Below, piece after piece: positions 1-12,464 of a stretch of 64,000 nucleotides of DNA; the first letter of the stretch is position 1; each line of letters begins with the position of its first letter. The DNA comes from Raffaelea ambrosiae. Its lineage: Eukaryota > Ascomycota > Sordariomycetes > Ophiostomatales > Ophiostomataceae. The DNA is taken from the NCBI GenBank assembly GCA_002778195.1, contig PCDI01000008.1, positions 1,112,655-1,176,654 of the forward strand. Direction: 5' to 3'. The translations under genes were made by a program, and so were the position numbers. The notes beneath the pieces were generated by a model. The model ran no database searches. It saw only the letters and a list, made by a program, of their open reading frames with translations, and was not told the DNA's origin.

Positions 1-57
1 GTCCTGCCTGTCTGCCTGTCTGCCTGTCTCTTGCTGCCTGTCCTGCTGCCCTGCCCA
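1..57. repeat. CTGCCTGT short tandem repeat
   Basis: The window opens with repeated CTGCCTGT/CTGTCTGC units that degrade into CTGCCCTGCCC. It is a non-coding simple repeat and probably continues to the left of the window. Confidence 0.7.
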
Positions 58-250
58 CTTTCTGTGCCCGGCATGGGGACCTTGCATGTACCTCTGGCAT
101 GTACTGTTGCATGGCCCGTTTTTTTAATTCCTTCTTTCTCTTCACCACCCAAGAAAAAACGTGTGAGCACATGGGTTTATGTCTGGGTGCGTGTTTCTGC
201 ATCAGAGCATTCCATAGCATTATCATAACGGTTTTTCTCGTGTACCCATG

Positions 251-317
251 TATCTTGGGTTATCTTGGGTTTTGGGCATCTTGGGTGTCTTGGGTATCAT
301 GGGTATCTTGGGTATCT
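251..317. repeat. 9-10 bp tandem repeat, TATCTTGGG unit
   Basis: About seven imperfect copies of TATCTTGGG(T) lie head to tail, with substitutions such as TATCATGGG and a short TTTGGGCA variant. No gene spans it. Confidence 0.75.
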
Positions 318-1401
318 ACATCTCATTAAAATGCCGTTCCCAACCCAGGGCAAACAGGCAGCCGGACAGGGGAGGGAAACATGCCTGAAGATACACCGTA
401 GAGATATCTCGATACATTACGAGTGCATCTTGTTTTCCCCGTCGGCGTCACAGCGACACTTTATGCATCCGTTTTCTGACAGGTTCTGTTTGTTGGTGGC
501 CTTGGGCTGGGGGGCCTTGGGATTGGGCCGCTGGGTCTGGCTTAGTGTGCTTGGCTGTGTGTCCTTGCCCCCGCCCCTATCTAGATGTCGCTGTAATAAC
601 TTCTATCTGCATAGCATTTCGCTTGGTGTCTCTCTTTTTTTGGTGTGTGATCTTATTTTTGGCATATTTGACAGGTATCCACGCAGGCTCCTCTTTGTGA
701 ACTAGAAAGACTAGAAAGACTACGAGTAGAAAGACAAGACCGTAGTTCGGCTGCACGACTCCACCAGTTGGTTCATGAAAGCTGGCGGCATCTCCTCTTT
801 TATCTTTTTGTCCCCTTTTCCCCTGGCGGTATACGATACGTCGGCGATGCTGTGATGCCCTTTTTTTTATCACAGCTATCACAACCGTTCTCTCCCAAAC
901 GTCACCTAATTTGGAAAACATGTCATGTGCATTTGGAAGATTGTTCTATGGCGCCTTCGATAGACCTTCCGTGCATTCTCCCTGCATACATGCATACGTT
1001 GAGACTCTGTGCTGGGGTGGTACACACTCGCAGCAATCGTCATGGGTGGTGGTGAGGTGAAGGTAGCAAGGAAGCGCTAGGGAACAAGGGAGAACAGACC
1101 GTTTTTTTGTTTGTTTGTTTGTTTGCGTTGATTTACCAGGTTATGGCAGCCGTTGGTGGCTTCGGTCACCTTAAGCCGCCTTGATCATTTTTCGTCGCTA
1201 GCATAGTCGCCGTCCAAGATGCCTTGCAGATGTGCCACGGATCCTAAGTACTTGTAGATACCGCAGAAAACGGTCAGAAGACGAGAGCTGCCAGCAGTCG
1301 CCAGGGGAAGCTGTAGTTCCTGTTCAGTCCCTGTTCCGATTTTCTGCTCTGTGGCCTCTTTTCTCGGCGATCGACCTAGTTCTTGTCATTCTCGTCCAAG
1401 C

Positions 1402-1416
1402 CCCCCCCCCCCCCCT
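1402..1416. repeat. C15 homopolymer
   Basis: An uninterrupted run of 15 C. Several C or G runs of 15-30 occur in intergenic DNA of this window; their exact length is prone to sequencing error. Confidence 0.8.
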
Positions 1417-2965
1417 TCAAGGAGACGACGTTTTACTACGGTGGTACTACCAAGCCATGTACGTACCTCGTTTCCAGACCCTTCCTCCCTCGTCACATCT
1501 CCCATCTTCAAACACGACCACCCCTGTCGCTTCCAATCTCGTTCGCGCCCCATCCGCCTGAATCGAGCTTAGGCCGACCCATGCTCTGTGTGTATGCGTT
1601 GGCGTCCATTCACCATGGTATTTTTCTTTTATTCCAAGAGTTGTTCTGGAAAAAAAGAGGGGGACCGCTCGTAGTAACTAGTTAGTACTGAACTAACTAC
1701 TCAGGCAAGTGCGCTGTGCGTGCACTCACGCGCACGCACACGGAACATGCACGGAATACGGGAGTGCAAGGGCATGATCGGGAGGAATGAGGCCAGATGC
1801 CCTTTCCCCCAGAGAAGCACAGAGCCCTTCTTCTTGTGACTGTGAGGGTACCTGGTTGAAGAAGGTGTGTGGCCAAATAGTTGCATAGTTGGTAGTTTTC
1901 TGGTATACGCTCAGCCTCTTGCTTGTACTCGTAAGATACGCCATATTCTGGCGGATGGGTGATCCCATTCTCCCCCCATCTTATCCCTTTTTTTCGCTTC
2001 CATGCGACCGACAATGCCAGCCAAGTTGAAGAAGTGCTGTCCGAGAAGAGCTACACCGTAAGTGGCGGTAGTCAGATATCCAGGTATACTTTGTACGATA
2101 CATGCACATTTTGCAATTTGATTGCATGTTTTGGGGAGGGGGGGGATTGGCTAAATAAATTGAACGGTTGTGCCCGCCTGATAAATGGTGGGTTTTGTAG
2201 TGGAGGATTGGCCAGGTGGTCGCCACTGTGGGAGCCAAGTCGGTGGAATAACTAACTATGCTGTAAAATACACTGCGAGTGCAGTAAAATGCACCACGAG
2301 ACGTGCTAACTACAAAGTCGTTGACTAGTTACTTCCACAGACCACCTTGCAATGACACACGTCAAAGTAGTAAGATACGTCAAAGTATTCGTATTTAACT
2401 ACTAGTTACTATGTATTTACCATCCCCGGCCAAGTCATACGAACATACCATAGTAGTAGAATCGTCTGTCGTCGGCCTCTTCTCACACAGATTAGTTTCT
2501 CATTTCTTACTCCTCGCCCTTTTTTGTCTTCCCCTTCCTCGATGATCACCACCTTTCTTCCCCTTCTGGTCTGTCGCAAAAGATGACCAGGGGGGGTGGG
2601 CGTGTCTCTGTCTGTCCATGCCACGTTTTTTCGCCCCTTCCCTGTTCCTTGGCTTTGCCTCTGGTTCGTTTCTTCTTCTTTCCTTTTTCCTGTTCCCTGA
2701 CGGTCTCTCTACCACACTTTTTTCCATGATCGCTCTTCGGTCAGTGTCCAGAAACACCCGCTCTCAGACGTTCTCCTTGGCCCAGATAGAACCATTTTCT
2801 CTGCTCGTGCTCTGTAGCTATGTACATACATAGTAGTAATATTGGGTGACTTATCATAATGTCTGGTCCACGGGTATGTTTTGCCCGGTTCTCTGCCATG
2901 TGGTCAAGTCGAAACAGACCAGGGATGGTTGTAGCAGGGAGTACGGTGTGCGATACATGCGAGTA

Positions 2966-3006
2966 GCATGATGCATAGTAAGATGCATGGCAAGATGCAT
3001 GGCAAT
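2966..3006. repeat. 12-13 bp repeat, AAGATGCATGGC unit
   Basis: Three imperfect tandem copies of (A)AGATGCATGGC, preceded by related GCATGATGCATAG sequence. Non-coding. Confidence 0.6.
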
Positions 3007-3448
3007 TGCTTCTCGTCCTGAACACACGACCGTCTGCACCATCAACGCTGTCGCTGCTACCTTGCTGCCACTACTCTATCGCGATCCTAGTTGAATTATT
3101 ACACTTTTTTTTTCGGGTTATGGATGGTGGTCGTGGCCCTCTTTCAATTTATCATAAGATTTTGGAAGAAACATGCAACATAGGAAATCTGGGTGCGACT
3201 CTGTTGTGCCAGTGAAGTTGCCGGTGAGGTGCTAGTGAGCTACTATGTACTGTGCCAGTGAATACAAGGCAAGATACACGATACTGTGCATCTCAGTTAC
3301 ATGGTATCTGACAAGAACACCATCGTACCTGGGGGTCGTCAACAGTTTTTCTCCACAAGCATCTTACACGGACGCTCGGACAGCCCATACCAAAATAAAA
3401 TAAAAAAAGAGGTTGACCCTGCAGACGAAACGAACAGGGATGGGTGGG

Positions 3449-3540
3449 AAGACCACTACCCAGATACTTCCTACACGAGGGAAGACCACTGCCCATAGGC
3501 TCCCACACGAGAATGACCACTACCCATAGGCTCCCAAAAC
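3449..3540. repeat. Three copies of a ~31-bp tandem repeat
   Basis: Copies at 3449-3480, 3481-3510 and 3511-3540 share the order GAAGACCACTACCCA, then AGGCTCCCA, then a CACGAG-like end. Copies 2 and 3 are nearly identical and copy 1 is more diverged. No gene overlaps. Confidence 0.75.
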
Positions 3541-3820
3541 TGACCAGAAGCCCACCGCATCCAAAAAAGAGGGGACGCTAGCACAGGGGCAAAACAAAGC
3601 GAGGCGACTACCCTCCGGATGGTTTGGGTTCGGGGCATTGGGCATTGGCTCTCTCTTGTTTCCTTTCCACCAGCACCACCCAAGCCTCCAAGCTATGTAA
3701 CTTCAACTACTTTGTATGTAACTTCAACCTGTTCTCCCCGAGTGGATCCTCTCCGGTACATAGTGACTCGTACGAGGTACTTTGTACATACTAGTAGTAG
3801 GAAGATGTTGGAGCGGCAGC

Positions 3821-3898
3821 ACATCGGATACATTGGAGACATTGGAGACATTGGAGACAATAGAGCCATTAGAGCCATCGGAGACACTGGAGACCCTG
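3821..3898. repeat. 9-bp tandem repeat, ACATTGGAG unit
   Basis: About eight units of ACATTGGAG and variants (AATAGAGCC, ATTAGAGCC, ATCGGAGAC). The period is a multiple of three, so both strands stay open through it, but the translations are pure repeat and I do not call a gene. Confidence 0.75.
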
Positions 3899-5753
3899 CA
3901 GGGCTGCGGTCGGCAGTCTGTCATAGCCAGGGTCCCTGTCTTCCCCTGCGCCGCCTCCTGGTTTTTACATAGTACGAGTCGTGACGGAGTATCTTACTCT
4001 TCTCACGTCTACCCTGTCAGATGCTACAAACCGTATGTAACTCTGTTCCCTTTTCTCATCCTTCCCCAATTTCAGCCTTAAGTCGTGCTGCACAGAACAA
4101 TTTGTGCGCCCGCCTCAAGTTGTATTTTGTCGATGCTTTTTTTTATGTTCCTGCCTTTTCTCGGCCCGTGCAAGCAAGGCCAACCAGCGGCTATGGAACC
4201 AAACCCAGCCAGCACAGAGACCACAGAGACGAAATACAGACAAAGGGGAAAACGAAGTACTATGTATACCCGGTATCAGCCTCTTTGTAAGGCTGTGAGT
4301 GAGATAAATGGGACGTGCGGGAAGAGGAAAAAAAGGTACGATACTATGGGAAAGACACGGTGAAAGCCGTCAGTGTGAGACACACAGTAGAGCTAGTGTT
4401 ATGCGAACACCACGGCAGACTAGCAAACAAGACAGAGCAACAATTGGTCTCGTCAGTCCGACGCAATGCACACCGACTCTATGCAGCGGCGAGGTCTCAT
4501 GACAGCAGGGGGTTGCTTAGCAAACAAAGAGGAGATTGGGGGCAGAATGGCCCTGCAAAAGAGGCTTAGAACAGAAAGAACCAAAAGAACCACGGAACCA
4601 CAGAACCACAGTTGCGGTGTACTCACGGTTCTACAGGAATCCTGTCTCTGTCCCTGCCTACTACCGTATCTGACGGCTGTCTGCATGCATGATCAATTTC
4701 GTTGGATCCTATCATTTAGGCATTGCGCCCCGTTTAATTGCATTTTTGTTTCTATTTTCTACTTTGTACTTTCTCTTCTCTGCTTCCCTTTCGTTTTCTC
4801 GGTAGTCAGAACGGCTGCTGCCTTGCTTAGGTTGACGCAGAGCCCATGTATGTAAGATTTCGGTTTGAGGCTTTGTGACTCTCTGCCTCGCTCTCTCCCT
4901 CTCTCTCTCTCTCTCTTCGATGCGATGTGGCGTTTCCTTGGGACACGGACCACGTTTTGGTTCAAATTCGGTGACGCAAAGACAGTTCTTCTTTTCTACG
5001 GTGCTAGTCTTCTTGCTGCCCCCCCTTCCGCTGCAGGATGCACACGCAGGCCCATGCAGCCCCAGAGTCTTATCTGACCAGCCTTGACAAAAAAAAGAAA
5101 AAAAAGAATGCCCAGACTGCTCATTTGGCAGACACGCAGGGCAAGCTAAGACAAAGTGTGGGTAGTGGTGGTGCACGGGACAAACGAGGGAATGGGGGGT
5201 CGCAGCGAGGAAGAGAAAGAGAAAAGAAGAGAAAGGAAAAGGAAAGGGGGAAACGGGCTTCCATCGACCTTCTCGAAGGAAAGAATGGGGCTATTCTATG
5301 CAAGGGATGCAAGAAGTGTCCACTTTGGCACGCACCTACCCACGCCCCCCCCCCCTTTCTTTTTCTTGGTCTGTCCTTTTTTTCCCCTCCTTTCCTCTTT
5401 CACACTTCTCACACGCGCTTGTCATAAGTAAGGCAAAAGGAGGGAACGCTTGCAGAACACACGGACTCCTCATACAGCCCGCACGGGATGCACGTTTGGA
5501 GTTTGTGGGTCAGTCCAGGAAGAGGAGGAGGAGAAGCAGGAGGAGCATGGGCTACCATTTTAGTGCAACTCAATCTGGGAGAGCAAGGATTGGAAAGCCG
5601 TCAAACTAGCAAACAAATAAACGAGAGAGAGAAAGAGAGAGCCCCATGCATCAATCGGGTAAGCCATTTGGGGGCTTGGATGCATTGGGAGGATCCGGTC
5701 ATTACGGAGAGGCCGTAGTCTATCGTAAGGGTTGTGAGATATGCACGAGGGGG

Positions 5754-5756
<3 letters not shown>

Positions 5757-5806
<50 letters not shown>
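5757..5806. repeat. (GT)n microsatellite
   Basis: About 25 perfect GT units, followed within 20 bp by a second repeat. It is the longest dinucleotide run in the window and a likely polymorphic site. Confidence 0.95.
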
Positions 5807-5807
<1 letters not shown>

Positions 5808-5826
5808 TGGGTATGTAATGCGCCTA

Positions 5827-5874
5827 CGTATGATGTGTATGATGTGTGTGATATGTATGATATGTATGATATGA
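5827..5874. repeat. ATGTATGAT-type repeat
   Basis: Imperfect tandem units of TATGATGTG and TATGATATG directly after the (GT)n tract. Non-coding. Confidence 0.75.
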
Positions 5875-6038
5875 TGGAAAGGCATATCGCAGGAGATACT
5901 GTCATGTAATGGGCCGATACATGAAAGATACACCAGAGATATGTGGTAGATATGCGAAAGCTAGCTCGAGATACGGTCGAGATACGGTCGAGATTTGGAC
6001 CTAGGCAACGTGTTCGTGCAATTTCTCCAATTAGGATT

Positions 6039-6083
6039 GGGTTCTTTGGTTCTTTGGTTCTTGGTTCCTTGGTCCTTGGTTCT
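6039..6083. repeat. 7-8 bp tandem repeat, TTGGTTC(T) unit
   Basis: Six or so copies of TTGGTTCT/TTGGTTCC/TTGGTCC in tandem. Non-coding. Confidence 0.65.
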
Positions 6084-8166
6084 CTACGTTCGCTGTCAAG
6101 TCTGGGTCCGCATCGCCGTTGCAGGAACGCATACACGCAAATGAGGTTGCAGAGGGGGGCGTGCTCTGGGCAAAGCGATCACCCTGCGTCGTCCACAGGA
6201 TGCAAAACCTGGTGGAAGAGAGAACGAGAGAGACGGACACGAAGGAACAAGGAGAAACAAGGAGAAACACGGGAAGTGCACGGAGAGTGTTTCTGGCGTC
6301 CATGGAAAGGAATGAAGGGGAACATTCCTGCGCAGCGTTGCATGCAACGGTAGCCGCTTCTCGGCGCTGCACAGAAGGAGGCAAAGAAGGGGAAAGGAAG
6401 GAAAAGAAGGCCGAAAAGAAGGCCAACCAAGAAAGTGGGCTGGTGTGCATGAAGGAAGAGAAGGGGGGTGGACAGGGTTGAGGGGGGTTGAGGGGGGGTT
6501 ATCAGAGAAGACAGAGAAGAAGACTTACTAGTGAATAGCAAGAGGAGGGAAAACAGTGGGGGGTGTTGCGCGACACACGAGAGAGTGGAGACCGGGCTGG
6601 GATAACCTTGGGATTGATTGGTCGGGAATGTATGAGAGCGGGGTCCAGCTGGCATCAGAGGGATGGTGCGTGCGCCATTTTCCTTCGACGCCGCCTTCTA
6701 GAAGGCTTCCTGAAAGGGGATTGCGCATGGGGTGTGCGGGATGCGGTGCGTGTGTGTGCCTTGCTCCTTCCTGTTCGTGTCCAAGTGTCACACACGCGAC
6801 GTACTATGTAAGATTCACATTTCTGCACGGTTAGCCTCCTTCCCCATTTGCGTATTTGCGTGCCTGCCGGGCTTTTTTGCACTCTCTGCCTTAGTGTGTG
6901 TGTGTGGCTGCCCGTTCGTTCACGCCGATGTGGCTGGCTAAAATGGAGAGAAGGGCAGCAGCAGCCCCATCGCTGACACTAAGAGGCCAAAGAAAAGGAG
7001 GGAAAAAGAGAGGTGGGGGATCAATAAAGATGTGCGGGATAAATCGAGTTTTTTTTTTACGTTTTGTTTTTTATTTTATTTTCCGGCTTCTATTCTTTCG
7101 CAAAGGCGTTTGACCCATGGCCAGAACAGGAAAGCAGACGAGCTGGCCACATGAGAGAGCCCAGACAATCACGTATCTCCTGTTCCGGCATCGGGGTCAG
7201 CGACAGGGAGGCAAAATGACGAGGGTTTGTTATCCCACGCAGGGACACACACCACCATCCCCGAGATCGAAAAGAAGGACGAGGCCGTCGTCGCTTCTTT
7301 CGTAGCGCCCGTGGAAGCCCGCAGGGGACCCAATCAAAGCCGTGTGGGTCAGCCACATAGGGTGGAGGCATGACCACACTCATTCTTGTCTTGCAGAAGG
7401 AGATTGATTGCCAAAGAGAGGCAGAAAGGCAAAAAAAAGGAAGGAAACTGGAAGAACTCGAAAAACGGTCCTGTGCTCACCACGAGGGGGGAAGAAGAAG
7501 AAAAAAAAAAGAATACCCTTCCATGGCAACCTTCCATGGCTTCCATGCATACGGGTAGGCGTGGGAGGAAAGCGGGGCCGGCGACGGGGGGGAAGCCTGT
7601 TGGGGTCATCCCACCAGCCCATCCACTATTATTCTTGCTTGTATTGCAATCTCCAAACCAACGCACCACACCGTTACCCACCCACGCCGCCACGCCGTTC
7701 ACAGCCGCAGTGGGCGCGTGCGCCTTGACCTCGTCACTTCTTTTCTTTTTTTTTCTGCTACTTTCTTTTTTCTTCTTCTTTCAGTACTTCTTTCTGCTTC
7801 ATTTTCTTTTGATCAAAGCCGTGCCGATCACGTTTTTGTTTTCGTAGCACAGAAAGTGGGAATGCAAATCAAAAAGGTTATTTCCATTATTCCCAGTCTG
7901 TAGAGCAGGAGATGAGAAGAAAACAAAAAGAACAAGAGACACAGAATCCGTGCAACAGACTGGAAGAGGCTGAAGAGAGTTGTCAAACCTGCAGGCGCTG
8001 ACTGCTATTGACCTGTCTGTGTCTGCAATCTAGTACGTCCCTGGCGCCCGGATATCGCGATTACACCGCTGAATGGATGGGCGGCCTTCATGGCGCCTCT
8101 CCCTACGGTGCAGATCATCCTCATAGCTCCTTGTTGGTCCGTGTTAGGTTAGGGTTTTCCACGTGC

Positions 8167-8236
8167 TGTCAGTTGTCCATGTTGTCATCTGTCCGTGTTG
8201 TCGTCCGCGTTGTCATCTGTCCGTGTTGTCAAGTCT
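8167..8236. repeat. Diverged repeat with GTTGTC and TGTCCGT words
   Basis: Repeated GTTGTCATCTGTCC-like units with a GTTGTCGTCCGC variant, about four copies. Non-coding. Confidence 0.6.
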
Positions 8237-8560
8237 GCCATGGCTGCCAACCAACACAACAACTACGACAAGTCTTTGCCTGCTGTTGGTGATGGCCACG
8301 CTTCTTTTTGACCAACTTTTTCATCCTGTCTTTCTTTCTTTCTGCCTTTCAGGCCCCTTTGAGCGCGGCTATTTATGTGGCCCCTTGCCCTGCAATTTCT
8401 CATGGATCACAGGACGATACTTGCGCCTTGTTTTTTTTTGGGTCTGTATTTCACCCCTCACAAAGTGTGCCATTGGGGCCGGAAGATGTGCTCTCCCTTG
8501 CGTCTATGGCCAGTCATGACTGTTTTCTCTTCTATTTTTTTTTATATTCGAATCATTTGT

Positions 8561-8925
8561 AGCCCAGTCGGGTCTGTGTCTCCTCAGCTCAGACAGGGAT
8601 CAATAGCCCAGTCAGGTTTGCTGCCCATCGTGGACAAGGGTCAATAGCCAGTCAAGCATGCTCGAAATCGTGCACAAGCGTCCACAGGGATACGCAGCCA
8701 ACTGCCTTTTGCAAATCATTCACAGGGGCCCCATTCGTCACTCTTACGTGCCATCTCCCTCTCTCGTAGACTACGTACTGCGGCAAGCTATGACCAATCG
8801 TACTATAATATATATAGAAGAGCTGTGGCCAGTCAATTGTCATCCCCCTCCAGTCGTGCACGGGGACGCGGGTACACAGGGACACAGGGACGCTGGGGAC
8901 ACAAAGAGTCAAAACTGACCGCCAG
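8561..8925. repeat. Strongly diverged tandem repeat, ~45-70 bp units
   Basis: The words TAGCC(C)AGTCAGG, GACCAATC and CATCGTGCACAAGG, each followed by an ACAGGGA-type end, return in the same order four or five times, with decreasing similarity to the right. AGGGTCAATAGCC-type junctions at about 8600 and 8640 are the clearest. I recognise no known element. Confidence 0.5.
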
Positions 8926-9277
8926 CAACAAAATGAGTAGCATTACCACTGCCGCCGCCGCCGCCAACGGCCAACAGACAGATCCCCCCTTGTGACCAGG
9001 AGGACAAAGCTAAAATAAACAGACACGCAAGGGATGAACGGCGAACGTCTTTATTATCTTGAGAATTTTCGCCGTCAGATGTATCCTCAAGTTCTATTCC
9101 AAACGCACATTTTTTTTGTCACCTTCTATCTTGGCAGCCCGGTTTCAGGTTGCTGCAGGCGCAAGCAAGAATTGGCCTCGTATCAAGAAAACAAGTCCTC
9201 TTCCTTTTCCAAGGGTTGATACTTGGCCGAAGATCGTGAATGGGATTGCCGTTTCCCGAGACCCGGCGTTTCTCTCG

Positions 9278-9304
9278 TTCTCTCTCTCTCTCTCTCTCTC
9301 TCCC
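9278..9304. repeat. (CT)n microsatellite
   Basis: About 12 CT units followed by a C run. A similar CT tract lies at about 4897-4916 and another inside the first intron of the hydrolase gene near 23840-23880. Confidence 0.85.
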
Positions 9305-10418
9305 CCCCCCTCTCTCCACTAGGGTGTTGGCACACAAAGTCGGTATGCACATCAAGGGGAGACTGATCACGGAGACTACGATGCCGGTCCACTTTTTCAC
9401 CCGATGCTTCAGCTTCCACTAGCTTGGTCTCATAAGAGGATACACATACATGGTGCAGTCGGTGTAAGATACTTTACCAGTGTAGAGGAACCCACACTGA
9501 CTAACAACTGCGGTGGTTGCAGGCGTAAAGTGACCATAGTAAGAGATGGAAGCACCATGTATCCTCTTGGTAGAGACTCCGAAAACAGACTAGACAGACA
9601 CGAGAAACATGAGACACCTGCGGCAAGAGACATGGCTCAGCTTCAGCTTCGTATGGCTACGAGTAATACCTCGTTAAGATACACACATATGCCGTGCACC
9701 TTAATCAGGAAGGATTTGCTTGTATCCTGCACAGCACGCGGTATAATCCCCTCCCGATATGGCGAGATGCCGGACAGGCCACATCCAACGCCGTGCGCCT
9801 GTTTGCAAGAGCAGCAGATGCGACAGCGCCACTCCTGGGACCAAAACAAGAGCCGCCGTGGAATACGACGTTGTGCGGACTTGCTCACACCATTTCATCG
9901 TGTCCTTTCACATGCTTCATAAGGGTCCTTGCTTCGTCGTGCCTAGGTCCAGCAAAGCAAATGAAGCTAAAACCTGGCCACAGCTATTAGATTGTGAGCC
10001 TAATAGTAAACCTGGACAGAGCTAGACAGCGGAACTAAAATCTGGCGAGGCGTGGGAGCTAAATCTAAGGAAGAGAAGCTCCCAGGCAGAGAACCTCTGA
10101 GAGAGAGAGGAGAGACAGACGAGCGGGAGACATGGGCCACGTCATGACCTGTGCGGCCGCTAGACAACAAAAAGAAGTCACGACAGAGAGGGGTACCCGT
10201 AGAAGGGCGATGCTCCAAAACAAGCAGCTGGGGTCCCGGCCGACTGCCAGGAACCGACTAGTTCTTTCCTGCATGCCGAATGCAATGTCTGGTTCCTGGC
10301 AGGAGAAGAAGAAGAAGAGGAAGAATAAAGAGAGTATCTCTCGGAGAATGCACTCGTACTACTACTACTACGGTACGTATCTTTTCTCGGAAACCAAGTG
10401 GGGACAATGTCCGACCAC

Positions 10419-10451
10419 GTTCGCAGCAGCTGCGGCAGCTGCGGCAGCTGC
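10419..10451. repeat. 9-bp repeat, GCAGCTGCG unit
   Basis: Three to four tandem copies of GCAGCTGCG, each containing the palindromic CAGCTG E-box core. No surrounding reading frame supports a protein. Confidence 0.6.
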
Positions 10452-11342
10452 TCCTTCTTCTTTCTCTCTGTCTCCTCTCATAAAACGTGCACACGCCAGA
10501 CCAGCCTCAAACTACGCAGGAACTGGGCGTCTTCTTTTCCCTTCTCGCTCGGTGAAGCATCGCCTCGTTTCCCTCCTCCCCACCCCCTGAGGACGGAAAC
10601 GAAAATACTGGCCGAAGATCCCCCATGCAGCCAGGCACACCTTTTTCTTACATAGTATTTCATTCCGTGAACATCTTGACCGACCTTCCTGAACAGACAA
10701 GATGGTCCATGCCCAGCTGCAGGTGACGTTAGTACGGACGATCACCAACTTTTAGGGCTCTTTTTAGAAGCTTGCTAGCCTGCTGAACTGGTGGTCCTCT
10801 CCTCCACCCCTTGGTGTACTATTTTGGTCTTAAGGGGACGGGGACGGATGAACTTTCAACAAAGGAAAGGAAGAAGAAGGAGGAGAATGAGAGCAAAGAC
10901 GAAACAAAACGAGAAACACACTGACGGGCACTAGGGCGAAAACGAAGAAAGTGTCCGAGATAGAGATGAGAGGGGGGAGGGGGGGGTGTTAGTTGCATGG
11001 TAATACGATATGGCCTACGCTCTGAGTACGAGTACAAGTATGAGTATGTTGTTCCCAAGGCTGATTGGGATCGCACGGCGTGTCTCTCTGCATTCAGAAG
11101 CTGTCGCCGTTTCGTTGACGCAGACTCCCCGATCAAGTCATCTTTTTTTCCGTGGGACACCCAAAAGTACAAGATTGCACTTCCCAAGATGGTCTAGAGG
11201 GAGCGCAAAGTGCGCTTCTGGGCTGTGTATTCTCGAGAATGGCGCGCTGGTCCGGCGAGACTGTAGAGAACAAGCAGACAAAGCGGCCGGCAAAACAAGA
11301 CGAAAATAAAGAGAATAGCCGAGCAAATACACCTACAAGGGC

Positions 11343-11384
11343 ACCAAAACAGCACCAAATGGCACCAAATGGCACCAAACAAAA
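11343..11384. repeat. 11-bp tandem repeat, AAATGGCACC unit
   Basis: Tandem GCACCAAATG units, three good copies plus flanking degenerate ones. Non-coding. Confidence 0.65.
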
Positions 11385-12413
11385 CAGAACAGGGAGGGCC
11401 GCTAATTTCCCCTGACCTGTTTTTGATTTTATTATATTCTTCTATGCTCTTTTGGGAGCGCTCTTCAGCGGTCGGTCTTCAGCGGTCGGCTCGGTTCCCA
11501 GTGGATAGACCACTCTCCCCCGTCCACTGGATGTGGACCATTCGTCTTTTTTATGGCTCTGCCCTGGGCCCACCGATCTGTGACGAGCCACTTGCCTGGG
11601 AAGGGGAGTGAGACCTAGTGTCGTGGGGACGCAAATGATCTAGGAATAGAATCATCATTTACCCTGTCAAATACTATGTACAAAGCAGTTAGCAACTCGT
11701 AAAAAGGCCAGGAAGACTAGGATGGTCAGGAAGGCTAGAGGCCAGGAAGGGCCAGCCCATGCCGGGGTCTCACCTTTGTGGTGGTAGCACCTTGTAATGT
11801 TTTGTCCTACGATGCAATGGCTTCGCCAGCATAACTGCATAGTGCTTTTGGGATACAGGAAAAAACGAGATGCTTTCTCAATGCACCGCAAGTACATACA
11901 ACAGTGGAGCGCAACTGGCCCCAGCGGGCAATGGAACACCGGAATGCTGCAGAGAACCAAGCACGGAGCAAAAAGGGTGACCAGAGATGGGAAATACCGT
12001 GATTGGCATGAGGAGAAACTGGACCATACGAGCGTGTGTGCAAGGTACATTGCTGTACACCGTAGAATGACAGAAAGGGGTCCAAAGAACAAAAGTCGAT
12101 ACGGCGATCAAGAAAATTGCACTGCCGAGTGGAGGACGGCGGCCAGTCCATGGCGATCGTCGCCACTCTTTCCCGGAGCATTCTTGCCCAAGCAAACCGA
12201 GATAGACAAGGCCTAACTGGCCTTGCGTGGAAAGTGGAAAGTGGAAAGTGTCCCACAGTGGCCTAGTGGAAGGGGACATCGTCAAGTCCAAACACAGACC
12301 ACATTGATGAGCCCCCAACACAGACCACCAGCCAAGGAAAGAACGGGGGGGCGGGTGGGGGGGGGGGCGTGGACATGGAGAGGGACAGAGAGGGAAAGAG
12401 CGATGGAACTGGT

Positions 12414-12464
12414 GTGTGTGTGCTGCTGCGTGTGCTGCTGCGTGTGCTGCTGTGTGTGCTGTCC
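12414..12464. repeat. 12-bp tandem repeat, GTGTGCTGCTGC unit
   Basis: Four near-exact copies of GTGTGCTGCTGC following a short GT run. Non-coding. Confidence 0.8.

Noticed and set aside
8146..8158. Telomere-like TTAGGTTAGGG
   Set aside because: Only one and a half degenerate copies in the middle of the window; not an array.
9404..9922. 172-codon plus-strand open frame
   Set aside because: No domain, no flanking exon with a matching frame, and codon use unlike the genes of this window.
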